DNA of 64,000 nucleotides, from the NCBI GenBank assembly GCA_003153375.1, contig PLYM01000103.1:184-64183 (forward strand), in the 5' to 3' direction. Below are positions 46,189 through 54,308 of the stretch, piece by piece (positions within the stretch are counted from its first letter, which is position 1; every line of letters starts with the position of its first letter). A program made the position numbers and the translations under genes. Source of the DNA: Planctomycetaceae bacterium. GTDB lineage: Bacteria; Planctomycetota; Planctomycetia; Pirellulales; PALSA-1355. The notes under the pieces are model-generated. The model saw only the letters and a program-made list of their open reading frames with translations. It made no database searches and was not told where the DNA came from.

Positions 46189-47505
46189 TCAATCCTCGAG
46201 CATGACCCGCTGCCGGAAGGCGCTCGACGGCAAACGAACGCCGGCGGCCTCCAGGCGATCCATGAAGTTCGGCCGCACGCCGGTGGCCTCGAACCGGCCA
46301 AACGCCCGGCAGTTCTCGTCGACGCCTTCCTTGACGTAGTGGTAGATGTCCTGCATGACGATCGTGTCCTGCTCCATGCCCAGCACTTCCGTGATGTTCG
46401 TGATCTTGCGCGGGCCGCCCTGCAAGCGGTTGGCCTGCACGATCAGGTCGACGGCGCTGGCAATCTGCTGCCGCAGAGCTTTCAAGGGCAGTTCGAAACC
46501 GGCCATCGTGATCATCGTTTCCATGCGGGCCACGCCGTCGCGCGGGGTGTTGGCATGGATCGTGGTCAACGATCCTTCGTGACCCGTGTTCATGGCCTGC
46601 AACATGTCGAGCGTCTCGGCTCCGCGGCACTCGCCGATGATGATGCGTTCGGGCCGCATACGCAGGGCATTGCGAACCAGATCCGTGGCCGTGATGGCGC
46701 CTTTGCCTTCGATGTTGGGCGGGCGCGTCTCAAGCCGCACGACGTGGTCTTGTTGCAATTGCAATTCGGCCGCGTCTTCGATCGTCACGATACGGTCGGT
46801 GTTCGAAATAAAGCTCGACAGCGTATTGAGCAGCGTCGTCTTGCCCGAGCCAGTACCGCCGGAAATGACGATGTTGAGTCGGGCCTTGATCGCTCCTTCG
46901 AGCAGCATCACCATTTCGGGCGTGAAGGCCTTGTAGTTGAGCAGGTCTTCGAGCTTCAAGGGGTTGCTGCCGAAACGTCGAATCGAGACGCAAGCTCCGT
47001 CAAGCGCCAGCGGCGGAATGATCGCGTTGACGCGGGAGCCGTCTTGCAAACGAGCGTCGACCATCGGGCAGACTTCGTCGACGCGGCGCCCGACCTTGGA
47101 CACGATGCGGTCGATGATCTGCATCAAGTGGTTGTTGTCGCGAAACGTGACCGCGGTCTTCTCCATCTTGCCGCGGCGTTCGACATAGATGTTCTTCGGA
47201 CCGTTGATCAGAATATCGCTGATCGTCGGATCCTTCAGCAGCAGTTCGAGCGGTCCCAAGCCGAACGTTTCGTCCAGAACCTCCTCGACCAGCCGCTCGC
47301 GCTCCGTGCGATTGAGCAGGGTGTCTTCCGTGTCGCAGAGGTGCTCGACCACGAGGCGAATTTCGCGGCGCAGGACGTCGCCTTCCAACTCGCCCACGCG
47401 CGTCAAATCGAGCTTGTCGACAAGCTTGCCGTGGATGCGGCGCTTGAGGTTTTCGAATTCCGCCGATTTCGACTCTTCCGTAGTTCGCAGCGTTGCAGTC
47501 TTCAT
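46189..47505 (-). CDS. cpaF: CpaF/TadA pilus assembly ATPase
   Basis: This 438-residue hexameric secretion ATPase of the VirB11/GspE family powers Tad pilus assembly. An N-terminal helical domain leads to [20 protein letters not shown] near 81-100 and Walker [12 protein letters not shown] near 214-224. An Asp-box follows ([12 protein letters not shown]). Walker B is [11 protein letters not shown] and the His-box [12 protein letters not shown]. These match CpaF/TadA closely, with IEDAAELQL being the subgroup signature. I chose the ATG at 47505, with AGGA 8 nt upstream, over the longer frame starting at 47613. A 387-nt non-coding gap precedes it. Confidence 0.95.
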   Translation of the reverse strand: MKTATLRTTEESKSAEFENLKRRIHGKLVDKLDLTRVGELEGDVLRREIRLVVEHLCDTEDTLLNRTERERLVEEVLDETFGLGPLELLLKDPTISDILINGPKNIYVERRGKMEKTAVTFRDNNHLMQIIDRIVSKVGRRVDEVCPMVDARLQDGSRVNAIIPPLALDGACVSIRRFGSNPLKLEDLLNYKAFTPEMVMLLEGAIKARLNIVISGGTGSGKTTLLNTLSSFISNTDRIVTIEDAAELQLQQDHVVRLETRPPNIEGKGAITATDLVRNALRMRPERIIIGECRGAETLDMLQAMNTGHEGSLTTIHANTPRDGVARMETMITMAGFELPLKALRQQIASAVDLIVQANRLQGGPRKITNITEVLGMEQDTIVMQDIYHYVKEGVDENCRAFGRFEATGVRPNFMDRLEAAGVRLPSSAFRQRVMLED

Positions 47506-47892
47506 GGTCAGTCCTGACGTTGATTTAGAGGGGTCGCAAGCAATCGGTTCGGGCGAGACGCTTCGCGGGCAATCGGGGGTCGGATCGCGCGGAGGCGTGG
47601 AGCCCGCGCACAACCGGTTTTCAGGCGTGCGGCTCAGGTCCCGATGGATCCTGTCCGAACGAAATATAGCTCGCAGTTCGCGGGAATCCGTGGCGCAAAC
47701 CGCAAAGTCAACCGAGCGCGCCAGCAGGCGAGGGCGCGGGTCATGCGGGTCGTAAGGCCTGGAAAGGGCGGCACGTCATCGCGCGGGAACGAGCGGGCAA
47801 GAAAACGCCGTGTTGGGCGCCAGCGAAGCGCAATAACCGAGGCTGCCCCGGAGGGGAGAGACACGTTCCTAGGAGTGCGCCCCGCGAGGTCT
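47506..47892. other. 387-nt gap between cpaE and cpaF
   Basis: Short frames on both strands are Arg/Pro-rich and look non-coding. I find no convincing intrinsic terminator after cpaE and no clear promoter for cpaF. A gap of this length inside an otherwise tight locus suggests a separate transcription start for cpaF-tadB-tadC. Confidence 0.45.
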
Positions 47893-49125
47893 TTAGCCGC
47901 CGGGAGTGACGCGACCGCGGCTTGGCCACAGATTCAGGAACTTGCCGACGGCGCTGGTCTTCAGGGCGGCGGCGCCGGTTTCCGGCAGACTTTCGCCCGA
48001 GCCACAGAGTGCATTACCGAGTGCCAGGATCGATTGCGTGATGGCGGCTTTGGGCGCCTGTTCGATCAGGGGCACGCCGTTGTTGCGCACCTCGACCATC
48101 ACGCGATAGTCGTTCGGCAACTGCCAGAAGATTTCCCGGCCAATCGTCTCTTGGGCTTTCTTCAGGCCGATGTGGTTATCGAGGCCGACCCGATTGACGA
48201 CGATTTTCACTTTGTCCTTGATGGAGTCCATCTGGCCGAACGACATCATCAATCGCACGATGTTGCGCAGGCACGGTAAATCCAGCTGCGTGACCAGCAG
48301 GATGTGGTTGGCCATTTCCAGCGCGACCATGTCGATGGCGTTGTAGCTCTTGGAGCAATCGATGATCAGGTGCGTGAAGGTGGCCTTGAGCAAACCGATC
48401 ACGCGCCGCAGGTCGTCGGGCGTGATCAGTGCCATGTCTTCCAATTGCACGGGCCGGGGCAGCAAGTACAACCCCGAGGCGTGTTTGGTCAGCGACCGCT
48501 TCAGCAGCGTGAAATCGAGCCGCGTGACGTTTTGTGCCACGTCGAGCAGCGTGTAGTCGGGAATGGTGTCGAGAAACACGTCCGCATCGCCCAGGCACAA
48601 GTCGATGTCGACCAGCGCCACGGTATTGCGCGGATCGGCGGCCAGCGAACAGCCCAAGTTCACGGCCACGCTGGTGCAGCCCACGCCGCCGGTGGCTCCA
48701 GCCACGGCGATCACGGTGCTGCCGCGAGATTTGCTGTCACCGCGTCCGAATCGCTGATTGCCGATGCGCTGCAGCGCCGCGACCAGGTCTTCGATACGCA
48801 CCGGCTGCGGCAGGAACTCCTTCACGCCGGCTCGCATCGCTCGCAAGATCAGCCCCCCGTCGGTCGAGGAGCTGACGACGATGATGCTGCACTCCGGCGA
48901 AGCTTCGGAGAGCTGGTTGACCAGCTGCAGGGCCTTTTCGGGGTTGTGATTCAGAGAGACGATCCCGATGTCGGGATGCGTCTGCGCCACGACGTCGGCG
49001 AAGAACTCGTATCGCGAGCACTCGGCTTCGAGCCACACCATATCCATGCTGAGCAGGGTCGACTTCAGCGCGTCGCGCGAAGCATCAACCGGATCGACTA
49101 TGGCCAACCGAAGGACGTTACTCAT
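47893..49125 (-). CDS. cpaE: CpaE/TadZ-like pilus localisation ATPase
   Basis: This 410-residue protein has an N-terminal receiver-like domain (LRLAIVDPVDASRDALKSTL...GIVSLNHNP, then EFLPQPVRIEDL) and a ParA/MinD-like ATPase domain. The deviant P-loop reads GATGGVGCTS at residues 143-152, with Cys150 where ParA proteins have the catalytic-loop lysine. VDIDLCLGDADVFLD and HLIIDCSKSYNAID are the other nucleotide-site motifs. The degenerate lysine is known in CpaE/TadZ relatives, which localise Tad machinery to a pole or site. The C-terminal tail continues beyond the fold by about 30 residues. It follows cpaC by 97 nt. Confidence 0.92.
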   Translation of the reverse strand: MSNVLRLAIVDPVDASRDALKSTLLSMDMVWLEAECSRYEFFADVVAQTHPDIGIVSLNHNPEKALQLVNQLSEASPECSIIVVSSSTDGGLILRAMRAGVKEFLPQPVRIEDLVAALQRIGNQRFGRGDSKSRGSTVIAVAGATGGVGCTSVAVNLGCSLAADPRNTVALVDIDLCLGDADVFLDTIPDYTLLDVAQNVTRLDFTLLKRSLTKHASGLYLLPRPVQLEDMALITPDDLRRVIGLLKATFTHLIIDCSKSYNAIDMVALEMANHILLVTQLDLPCLRNIVRLMMSFGQMDSIKDKVKIVVNRVGLDNHIGLKKAQETIGREIFWQLPNDYRVMVEVRNNGVPLIEQAPKAAITQSILALGNALCGSGESLPETGAAALKTSAVGKFLNLWPSRGRVTPGG

Positions 49126-49222
49126 GATTCCTCAACCACCGCGACAGAATTGTGCCTGGCGAACCGGAGTCCGCCAGGCGTGGGCCTTCTTGACGGTATT
49201 GACCCACCGTCCAGGGTCGCCC

Positions 49223-50998
49223 TCAATTCTTTACGTCATAACCCGTGGGCCCGATGAAGCCCGGGGGGGCGTTCTTCGGATTCGCGGGGGTCGGGGTGTT
49301 CGGCGATTGGGGGTTGGTGGGTTTGGAGGGGTTAGCCGCTGCCGGTTTGGCGGTTGGCGCCGCGGCTTCCTGCTTCTGGCCGCCCTTGCTGTTCAGTGCG
49401 GCCGTCCTCAGGTCTTGCCGGGCCACGGGGCCCTTCTTGCCCGGGGCCTTGGCCGAAGGCGCCGGCGGCGTTGCCGGGGGCGGCAGGGTCTCTTCCGCGG
49501 GGCCCGGGGCCGGTTGGATCGTCGGGCCCCCGGGGCCGATCGGGGCGTTCGGGTCGAGCGGCGGCAGACCATAGGGCATCTGCGGACCCGGGCCGTTCGG
49601 ATTGAAGGCCGGCGGCTTGATCGGCACTTCGTTATAGCCCTTCCAGTACAGACCGCAGTCGTCCGGATTCATCGAGTTGGCTCCCGGCCCGCACGGCGGC
49701 ACCTGATCGGGATCGAGGGCCTCGACCAACTCCGGACGCACCATGATCAGCAGTTCCACCTCGTTAATGCTGTTGCTGTCGCGGCGAAACAGGGCACCCA
49801 GAAACGGCACGTCCATCAGGCCCGGAATGCCCTTGCGCTCCTGCTCGGTTCGCTGCTGCAACAATCCGGCGATGGCCAGCGTTTGGCCGAACTTCAGTTC
49901 GACGCCGGTGTCGGCTTCACGCACGCGGAAACCGGGCACCGAGGTGCCGTTGACCGTCGTGCTGAGCGTGGGGTCGATTTCGCTCACTCGCGGACGCACT
50001 TCCAAGCGGCACGAGCCGCCGCCGAGCACGATCGGCACGAAGTCGATCTGCGTGCCGAACGGGCGGAAGGCGATCGAGATGTTGCCGAAGCCGGTGGGCA
50101 TCGGATAGGGCATTTCGCCACCCACGTTGCAGTGGGCCGGGCGACCACTGACCGCGACCAGGTTCGGTTCGGCCAACACCTTCAGCAAGTCATCTTGCTT
50201 GAGGGCTTCGATGAATCCGGTGAAACCGCTGGGATTGTTGATGATGCCCAGTTGCAGGGTTTCGCGGCCACTAGTGGTGAACGAAGCGCCGCCGCGGAAG
50301 AGGTCGGTCGTTGAGCTGGCCTTGGTGATCAAGCCCGCCACGCTCGAGCCCATGAAGTCGTTGCCCGAGAAGTTCATGAAGTCAAAGCCCAGGTTGCGCA
50401 ACTTGGTGCGCGAGACTTCCATCACCCGCACGTGCAGCAGCACCTGCTGCGAGCCGCCGACGACCATGTTGTTGATCACTTTGGGATAATAATCCTCGGC
50501 GATCCGCATGATGCGGTTCACGTAGTCGGCCCGATCGACGTAGCCAAAGACGATCAGGGTCGAGGCGGCCGTGGGAAACAACTTGAGCGACGCGGTCGGG
50601 AACTGTGTCTTCAACAGCCGGTCCAACTCGCGCACGTCGCCCGAGATGATCACGTCGATCGTGTGGACCGTGTTCTTCGAGTCCCACAGGTTGACCGAGG
50701 TGATGCCCGGCTTCTTGGCGTGGATCTGGACCTGATTCTCCGACAGGACAGTGAAGTCGAGCAGGTCGGGATTGCCCACCTGGGCCTTGGGAATCGGCCC
50801 GTCCATGCTCAAGATGCGGCTGGTGTTGACCATCAGATCGATCGTGGTATTCACGGCGTCGATCTTCTGCACGACCTGGTCACCGGGGCCGGCGGGGCCT
50901 TTGCCATCGTCGGCGCGGGCCGCGAGGCGTGGCGAACTTGCCAGAATCAAGGCGGCCAGGCAAAGGCCAACACACTGCCTGCGTCGGGTGAGGACCAT
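49223..50998 (-). CDS. cpaC: CpaC/RcpA secretin of the Tad system
   Basis: This 591-residue outer-membrane secretin has a signal peptide (MVLTRRRQCVGLCLAALILA...ARADD). A pilus-type N-terminal domain runs from about 45 to 160, with DLMVNTSRILSMDGPIPKAQ and NLWDSKNTVHTIDVII. The secretin core follows (about 180-425), with LKVLAEPNLVAVSGRPAHCNV, GGEMPYPMP and GQTLAIAGLLQQRTEQERKG. The last 150 residues are an unusual Pro/Gly/Ala-rich tail ending in FIGPTGYDVKN. The ATG at 50998 has AGGG with suitable spacing; two in-frame ATGs lie just upstream. It exports the Flp pilus across the outer membrane with CpaB. Confidence 0.93.
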   Translation of the reverse strand: MVLTRRRQCVGLCLAALILASSPRLAARADDGKGPAGPGDQVVQKIDAVNTTIDLMVNTSRILSMDGPIPKAQVGNPDLLDFTVLSENQVQIHAKKPGITSVNLWDSKNTVHTIDVIISGDVRELDRLLKTQFPTASLKLFPTAASTLIVFGYVDRADYVNRIMRIAEDYYPKVINNMVVGGSQQVLLHVRVMEVSRTKLRNLGFDFMNFSGNDFMGSSVAGLITKASSTTDLFRGGASFTTSGRETLQLGIINNPSGFTGFIEALKQDDLLKVLAEPNLVAVSGRPAHCNVGGEMPYPMPTGFGNISIAFRPFGTQIDFVPIVLGGGSCRLEVRPRVSEIDPTLSTTVNGTSVPGFRVREADTGVELKFGQTLAIAGLLQQRTEQERKGIPGLMDVPFLGALFRRDSNSINEVELLIMVRPELVEALDPDQVPPCGPGANSMNPDDCGLYWKGYNEVPIKPPAFNPNGPGPQMPYGLPPLDPNAPIGPGGPTIQPAPGPAEETLPPPATPPAPSAKAPGKKGPVARQDLRTAALNSKGGQKQEAAAPTAKPAAANPSKPTNPQSPNTPTPANPKNAPPGFIGPTGYDVKN

Positions 50999-51132
50999 TC
51001 TATACATCCCTGTATAAGTCGGAGACACGTGGCGTGAGATCGCTGCGCTAGCCCGTTGGCATCCTTGCCTCGAGGTTAACGGTGGAGATTGGCAGGTAGG
51101 TGGCGGCCGCGGTCGGCCGCGTGTCAGGTGGT

Positions 51133-52254
51133 TTAGTTTCCGTTCGCGGGGGGCTCGGTGGGGGCACTGGGTGGAATCTCCGCGCCAGGAGGCGTGGGGG
51201 TATCGATCCGCGGCGGAGTCAACGGTGGTTCAGCGGGGATGACTGACGGCGGCGCGGGAACGCTCGCCGGTTCGTTATCGGGTTGGCTGATCGGGGGCGC
51301 GCCGTCGCTGGGGAACTCGACCTGCTTCATGGTCGAGCCCATGATCACGATCATTTGCCGCGGCGGAGTGCTAGCGGTTCGGTCGGCTGGCAGTGCCGGC
51401 GCGACGGGGACCTTTTCCTTCTGCTTGTCGAGCCATTCGGTGACGTCGCTCTTGTCGGCGGTTTTGTCACCGGCCCTTTCGCCCTTGTCTCCCGTCTGTT
51501 CCCGGGCACGATCCGAGGGCTGGTCGGGGCCAAAGATGTCGGCCAAGGTGGCGACGTGCGACGAGACGTACAAATCGTCGTCGGGATTACGAAGGACGAG
51601 CCGCAGCGAGCCACCGACTTCCGAGGCCGCATGCAGAATCAACGACTGCTGCGGCGTCACCAGCAGCGAGATCGTCTTGGCACTGATCGGGTCACCCTGT
51701 TCTGACTTGTTGCGGGAGAACTCGGTTTCGGTATGGGTGTCGACGGCAAAGACCTTGATGTCTTGCAGCACGATCTTGGCGGCCGTGGCGTTTTGATCGG
51801 AGTTCGGCGGCTGACGGAAGAGCAACACGTCCACCCGATCTCCGGGCAGAATCAGGTTGCTGCTGCCCGCGGCCGAATCGATTCTCACCTGGCCGACGCG
51901 ATATCCGGCGGGAATGTCCTTGGCCGCGCCCACCGCGTCGGCGGCGCCTAGCAGCTTCGAGGAGAGGATCGGTTCGCCGGCATAGAGCTTGAGCCGGGCC
52001 CGCTTGCCTTCGACTTCCTCGAGCTTGGTCAACGCGCCCTGGGGCACGATGTTCTTGGGCCACTCTTCCAACTTGATGTTCTGGGCGGTCAGCTCTTCGT
52101 TGGCCGGGATGTCGAGCATCGCCACGAAGACGGGCTGCTTGTCGGTCGGATCGCCGGTCTTGGTGTGGGCGTCCATGACCTGGCTAATGCCGATCGCGGC
52201 AACGAGGCCACAGCCAATGGCCAGGGCCATCAAGATCATCGATTTCGAACGCAT
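51133..52254 (-). CDS. cpaB: CpaB/RcpC pilus assembly protein
   Basis: This 373-residue protein has an N-terminal membrane helix (about 5-24) and SAF-domain-like sequence typical of CpaB: VFVAMLDIPANEELTAQNIK near 42-62, GEPILSSKLLG near 93-103 and ILPGDRVDVLLFRQPPNSDQ near 135-155. A beta-rich region follows with LVTPQQSLILHAASEVGGSL. The C-terminal 110 residues are charged then Pro-rich and probably disordered, longer than is common. It is a periplasmic partner of the secretin. I chose the ATG at 52254, preceded by GGGAG with 6-nt spacing; a GTG lies one codon upstream. It is 134 nt upstream of cpaC. Confidence 0.9.
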   Translation of the reverse strand: MRSKSMILMALAIGCGLVAAIGISQVMDAHTKTGDPTDKQPVFVAMLDIPANEELTAQNIKLEEWPKNIVPQGALTKLEEVEGKRARLKLYAGEPILSSKLLGAADAVGAAKDIPAGYRVGQVRIDSAAGSSNLILPGDRVDVLLFRQPPNSDQNATAAKIVLQDIKVFAVDTHTETEFSRNKSEQGDPISAKTISLLVTPQQSLILHAASEVGGSLRLVLRNPDDDLYVSSHVATLADIFGPDQPSDRAREQTGDKGERAGDKTADKSDVTEWLDKQKEKVPVAPALPADRTASTPPRQMIVIMGSTMKQVEFPSDGAPPISQPDNEPASVPAPPSVIPAEPPLTPPRIDTPTPPGAEIPPSAPTEPPANGN

Positions 52255-52681
52255 CACGTTCTCCCGGAAGTAGGGCCTGTCACACCGGACTGTTGATCGA
52301 CCGAGCGCCGTTGGTGTCCGCGCATGACAAAGGCAACTGCTTTCGTCGTGTTATGAAGGAACATTGGCGTGCGCAGGCAGCAAACTTGATAAAAAAGGAA
52401 TTCAAGCCACCCGCTACACACCTGGCGGCGCCGCGCGAGCGAAAACGGCGCAAACAGCGACTCGGACTTGCGCCCCAGGGCAATTGCCGATCGGCTTGTC
52501 GTCGCAATGGTTTCCGATCACGGCCCGCGACCGAAAACGCGCGGCCGACTCGCCATGGTGGCGGTCGGCCCGACGTGTCAACGTGATCGGAACAGCCCCT
52601 CCAGGCGGCAAATCCTGCCGTATTCAGCGGCCGTTGTCGACTCCGGAGGAAGGGCCCTCGTGTGGCCCGCGGCCGGTGCGA
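52255..52681. other. 427-nt gap between cpaA and cpaB
   Basis: The longest inter-gene space in the Tad locus. I see an isolated TTGACA on the minus strand (52575-52580) without an acceptable -10 partner, no clear terminator and no coding frame. It may hold the promoter of the cpaB-cpaC-cpaE unit, but I cannot place it. Confidence 0.45.
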
Positions 52682-53248
52682 TTACAGCAGCATTCCGGTG
52701 TACGCAAAATAGGCGATTGTGCCGATCGCGATGGGAATTCCATAGGGCAGCAAGAGCATCGTGCTCTTGCGGTCTGCCGCGATCACCGACAATTGCTCGG
52801 GGTCGCGGATCGTGATCATCTCGTTCCAGATCGTCCAGAACTGGCTGTAGTGCTTGTGCCACGAACGGCGATAGAGCACCATCAGGATGGCAATGACGCC
52901 GCCGATCAGGACCGATACGCAGTAGGCATAGAGCGTGACCGTGCCGCCGACCCAAGCGCCCACGCCGGCCAGCAACTTCACGTCGCCGGCGCCCATGCCG
53001 CCGATCGCGTACGCCGGCAACAGCAAGGCCAGTCCGACCAGCGTGCCGACCAGGCTCCAGCCGAGGCCGGCCCAGCCAAACGACATGGCGCTGACGGCCC
53101 AGCCGCTGAGAATCATGGGAAACGTGATCCAATTGGGCACTTTGAGTTTGTATCCGTCGATGACCGCGGCCACGACCAACGTGATCGTGACCAGCCAAAA
53201 CGGCCAATTCTGGTTAGCTGATGCGCCGAGCAAGGAGGAGTCGATCAT
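52682..53248 (-). CDS. cpaA: CpaA/TadV prepilin peptidase
   Basis: This 188-residue aspartic endopeptidase of the type IV prepilin peptidase family would cleave the Flp pilin leader in the inner membrane. It is the short, single-domain TadV/CpaA form without the N-methyltransferase domain. The catalytic aspartates are D31 (VAAVIDGYKLKVPNW) and D89 in GMGAGDVK. About six membrane helices are visible, including a long loop near 130-160 with YSQFWTIWNEMITIRD. It follows the 34-residue microprotein gene by 51 nt. Confidence 0.93.
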   Translation of the reverse strand: MIDSSLLGASANQNWPFWLVTITLVVAAVIDGYKLKVPNWITFPMILSGWAVSAMSFGWAGLGWSLVGTLVGLALLLPAYAIGGMGAGDVKLLAGVGAWVGGTVTLYAYCVSVLIGGVIAILMVLYRRSWHKHYSQFWTIWNEMITIRDPEQLSVIAADRKSTMLLLPYGIPIAIGTIAYFAYTGMLL

Positions 53249-53299
53249 CCCACGATCCTTTTCGTCGTTAAGAAGCCTATGTACCGTTGGGTAATGTCA

Positions 53300-53404
53300 T
53301 TACCGAGACAACATCACGCTGAAGGCGACGGTCAGGGTCGTGACGAAGTAGCAAATGAGCTGGACGGATTCGACCATCCATTCGTTGGGCAGAACCGGAA
53401 CCAT
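53300..53404 (-). CDS. 34-residue single-pass membrane microprotein in the Tad locus
   Basis: The ATG at 53404 is preceded by GGGAG with 8-nt spacing. The 34 codons read MVPVLPNEWMVE, then a hydrophobic helix of about 20 residues (SVQLICYFVTTLTVAFSVML), then SR. That is a short extracytoplasmic or cytoplasmic N-terminus, one membrane segment and almost no tail. It sits between flp and cpaA on the same strand. It could be a minor pilin-like or accessory subunit, a regulator of the peptidase, or chance. The absence of a G-x4-E-Y motif argues against a second Flp pilin. Coding status is supported by the ribosome-binding site, position and the membrane-helix composition, not by homology. Confidence 0.55.
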   Translation of the reverse strand: MVPVLPNEWMVESVQLICYFVTTLTVAFSVMLSR

Positions 53405-53736
53405 ATCACACACTCCCGCAAGATCGCTTGCGTCGAACAGGCATTTCGGGGCAGGGAAGTCGCCTAACCGAGCCGGTTGAAGGCCGTGGCATCTCACTGC
53501 GCACCGCGATTGGTAACGTCGTTAATCCGCGCAGGTCGATCGAACGACCCACCAGAAAACCCTACCTTGCCGTTTAGGCAGGTGTGGAAGAATGCCCAAA
53601 AAAATCGGGCAAGCCGGGCGGCTGCTGGGCAGGCCTTTCCAGAAAAAGCGAACCCCTCGGTATGCCAGGCACACCGAGGGGTTGGGCTTATTTCTCAACA
53701 AGCCAGCCGACGAATCGGCCGAGCCTGCGTTTTTGC
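53405..53736. other. 332-nt gap between flp and the microprotein gene
   Basis: It contains the terminator at 53643-53683. A second hairpin at 53564-53583, ACCTTGCC/GGCAGGT with one bulged base, is followed on the minus strand by only a short T4. No ORF of interest is seen. Confidence 0.5.
53643..53683 (-). terminator. Intrinsic terminator after flp
   Basis: AACCCCTCGGT (53651-53661) pairs over 11 bp with ACCGAGGGGTT (53673-53683). On the minus strand it is followed by CGC and five T residues (complement of 53643-53647). It lies about 54 nt after the flp stop. It would make pilin an abundant short transcript, with partial readthrough to the assembly genes. Confidence 0.8.
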
Positions 53737-53913
53737 TTAGGTACCAATCGAGTTGGCAACGTTCGTGAACTGCGTGCTGGCCTTCGAGCCAATCGAGCTA
53801 ATGGCCGTCAAGCAGACGATGATAATCAGGGCCAACATGACCGCGTATTCGACCGCGGTGGGGCCATCTTCCGAAGTGAGGAAACGTTGCAGCTTCTTGG
53901 TAAGGTATTTCAT
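53737..53913 (-). CDS. flp: Flp/Fap type pilin
   Basis: This 58-residue Flp pilin is the major subunit of the Tad pilus. The leader MKYLTKKLQRFLTSEDG is cut after Gly17 by the CpaA peptidase; the G-x4-E-Y motif is present (G17, then PTAV, E22, Y23). The hydrophobic segment YAVMLALIIIVCLTAISSIG follows, then a short soluble tail. GGAGG lies 5 nt upstream of the ATG at 53913. The gene is first in the locus and separated from downstream genes by a terminator, the standard arrangement for abundant pilin. Confidence 0.95.
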   Translation of the reverse strand: MKYLTKKLQRFLTSEDGPTAVEYAVMLALIIIVCLTAISSIGSKASTQFTNVANSIGT

Positions 53914-54308
53914 GGTGTCCTCCGAATTCGACCGGCCGTGTCACGCTGACGTCGGGCGATCGTGAAGTGTAATTGGGGCTTTGTTTTCTGCGGCGTTTGC
54001 CCCCGAGGCAAGCGCTCGCCTGCTATGCAGTCTCCAAAGCCCCGAAATCAAAACCATCGCCTCTTAACCGCGAGAGGTCGCCGGCCGCGAGGGCCGGACG
54101 CGCCTGACTCGACGGCTTTTTGAGGCCGCAGGCCATCACGCAAGTCTTTCGAGCTGGCCGAGCGGTGAAGTGAATGCACCGTGGTTCGGGCCAGTCGAAA
54201 GGTGGCTCACGTGCGATGTCCCGCAGGACATCTCAGAGGCGTTCGCTTTCACGTTCACCTCTGTACTGCAAACGTATGTCAGCTTCTCACCAAGTCAAAC
54301 CGCGAGCT
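53914..54308. other. 395-nt region upstream of flp
   Basis: It separates flp from the 3' end of the PMT-type glycosyltransferase gene, both on the minus strand. It should hold the flp promoter, but no -35/-10 or sigma-54 element is convincing. A GGGGCTTTG/CAAAGCCCC inverted repeat (53975-53983 with 54035-54043) encloses a smaller TTGCC/GGCAA hairpin, suggesting a structured flp leader RNA. Confidence 0.5.
53975..54043 (-). promoter_or_regulatory. Possible structured 5' leader of flp
   Basis: The 9-bp complementary arms GGGGCTTTG and CAAAGCCCC are 51 nt apart. A TTGCC/GGCAA stem with a CCCGA loop (about 53997-54011) is nested between them. The element is 60-130 nt upstream of the flp ATG. It resembles no riboswitch I know. 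Confidence 0.3.

Noticed and set aside
52575..52580. TTGACA on the minus strand upstream of cpaB
   Set aside because: The sequence at the expected -10 position does not resemble TATAAT, so it is not a supported promoter.
53564..53583. Second hairpin downstream of flp (ACCTTGCC/GGCAGGT)
   Set aside because: It has a bulge and only four T residues, so I mention it only within the gap entry.
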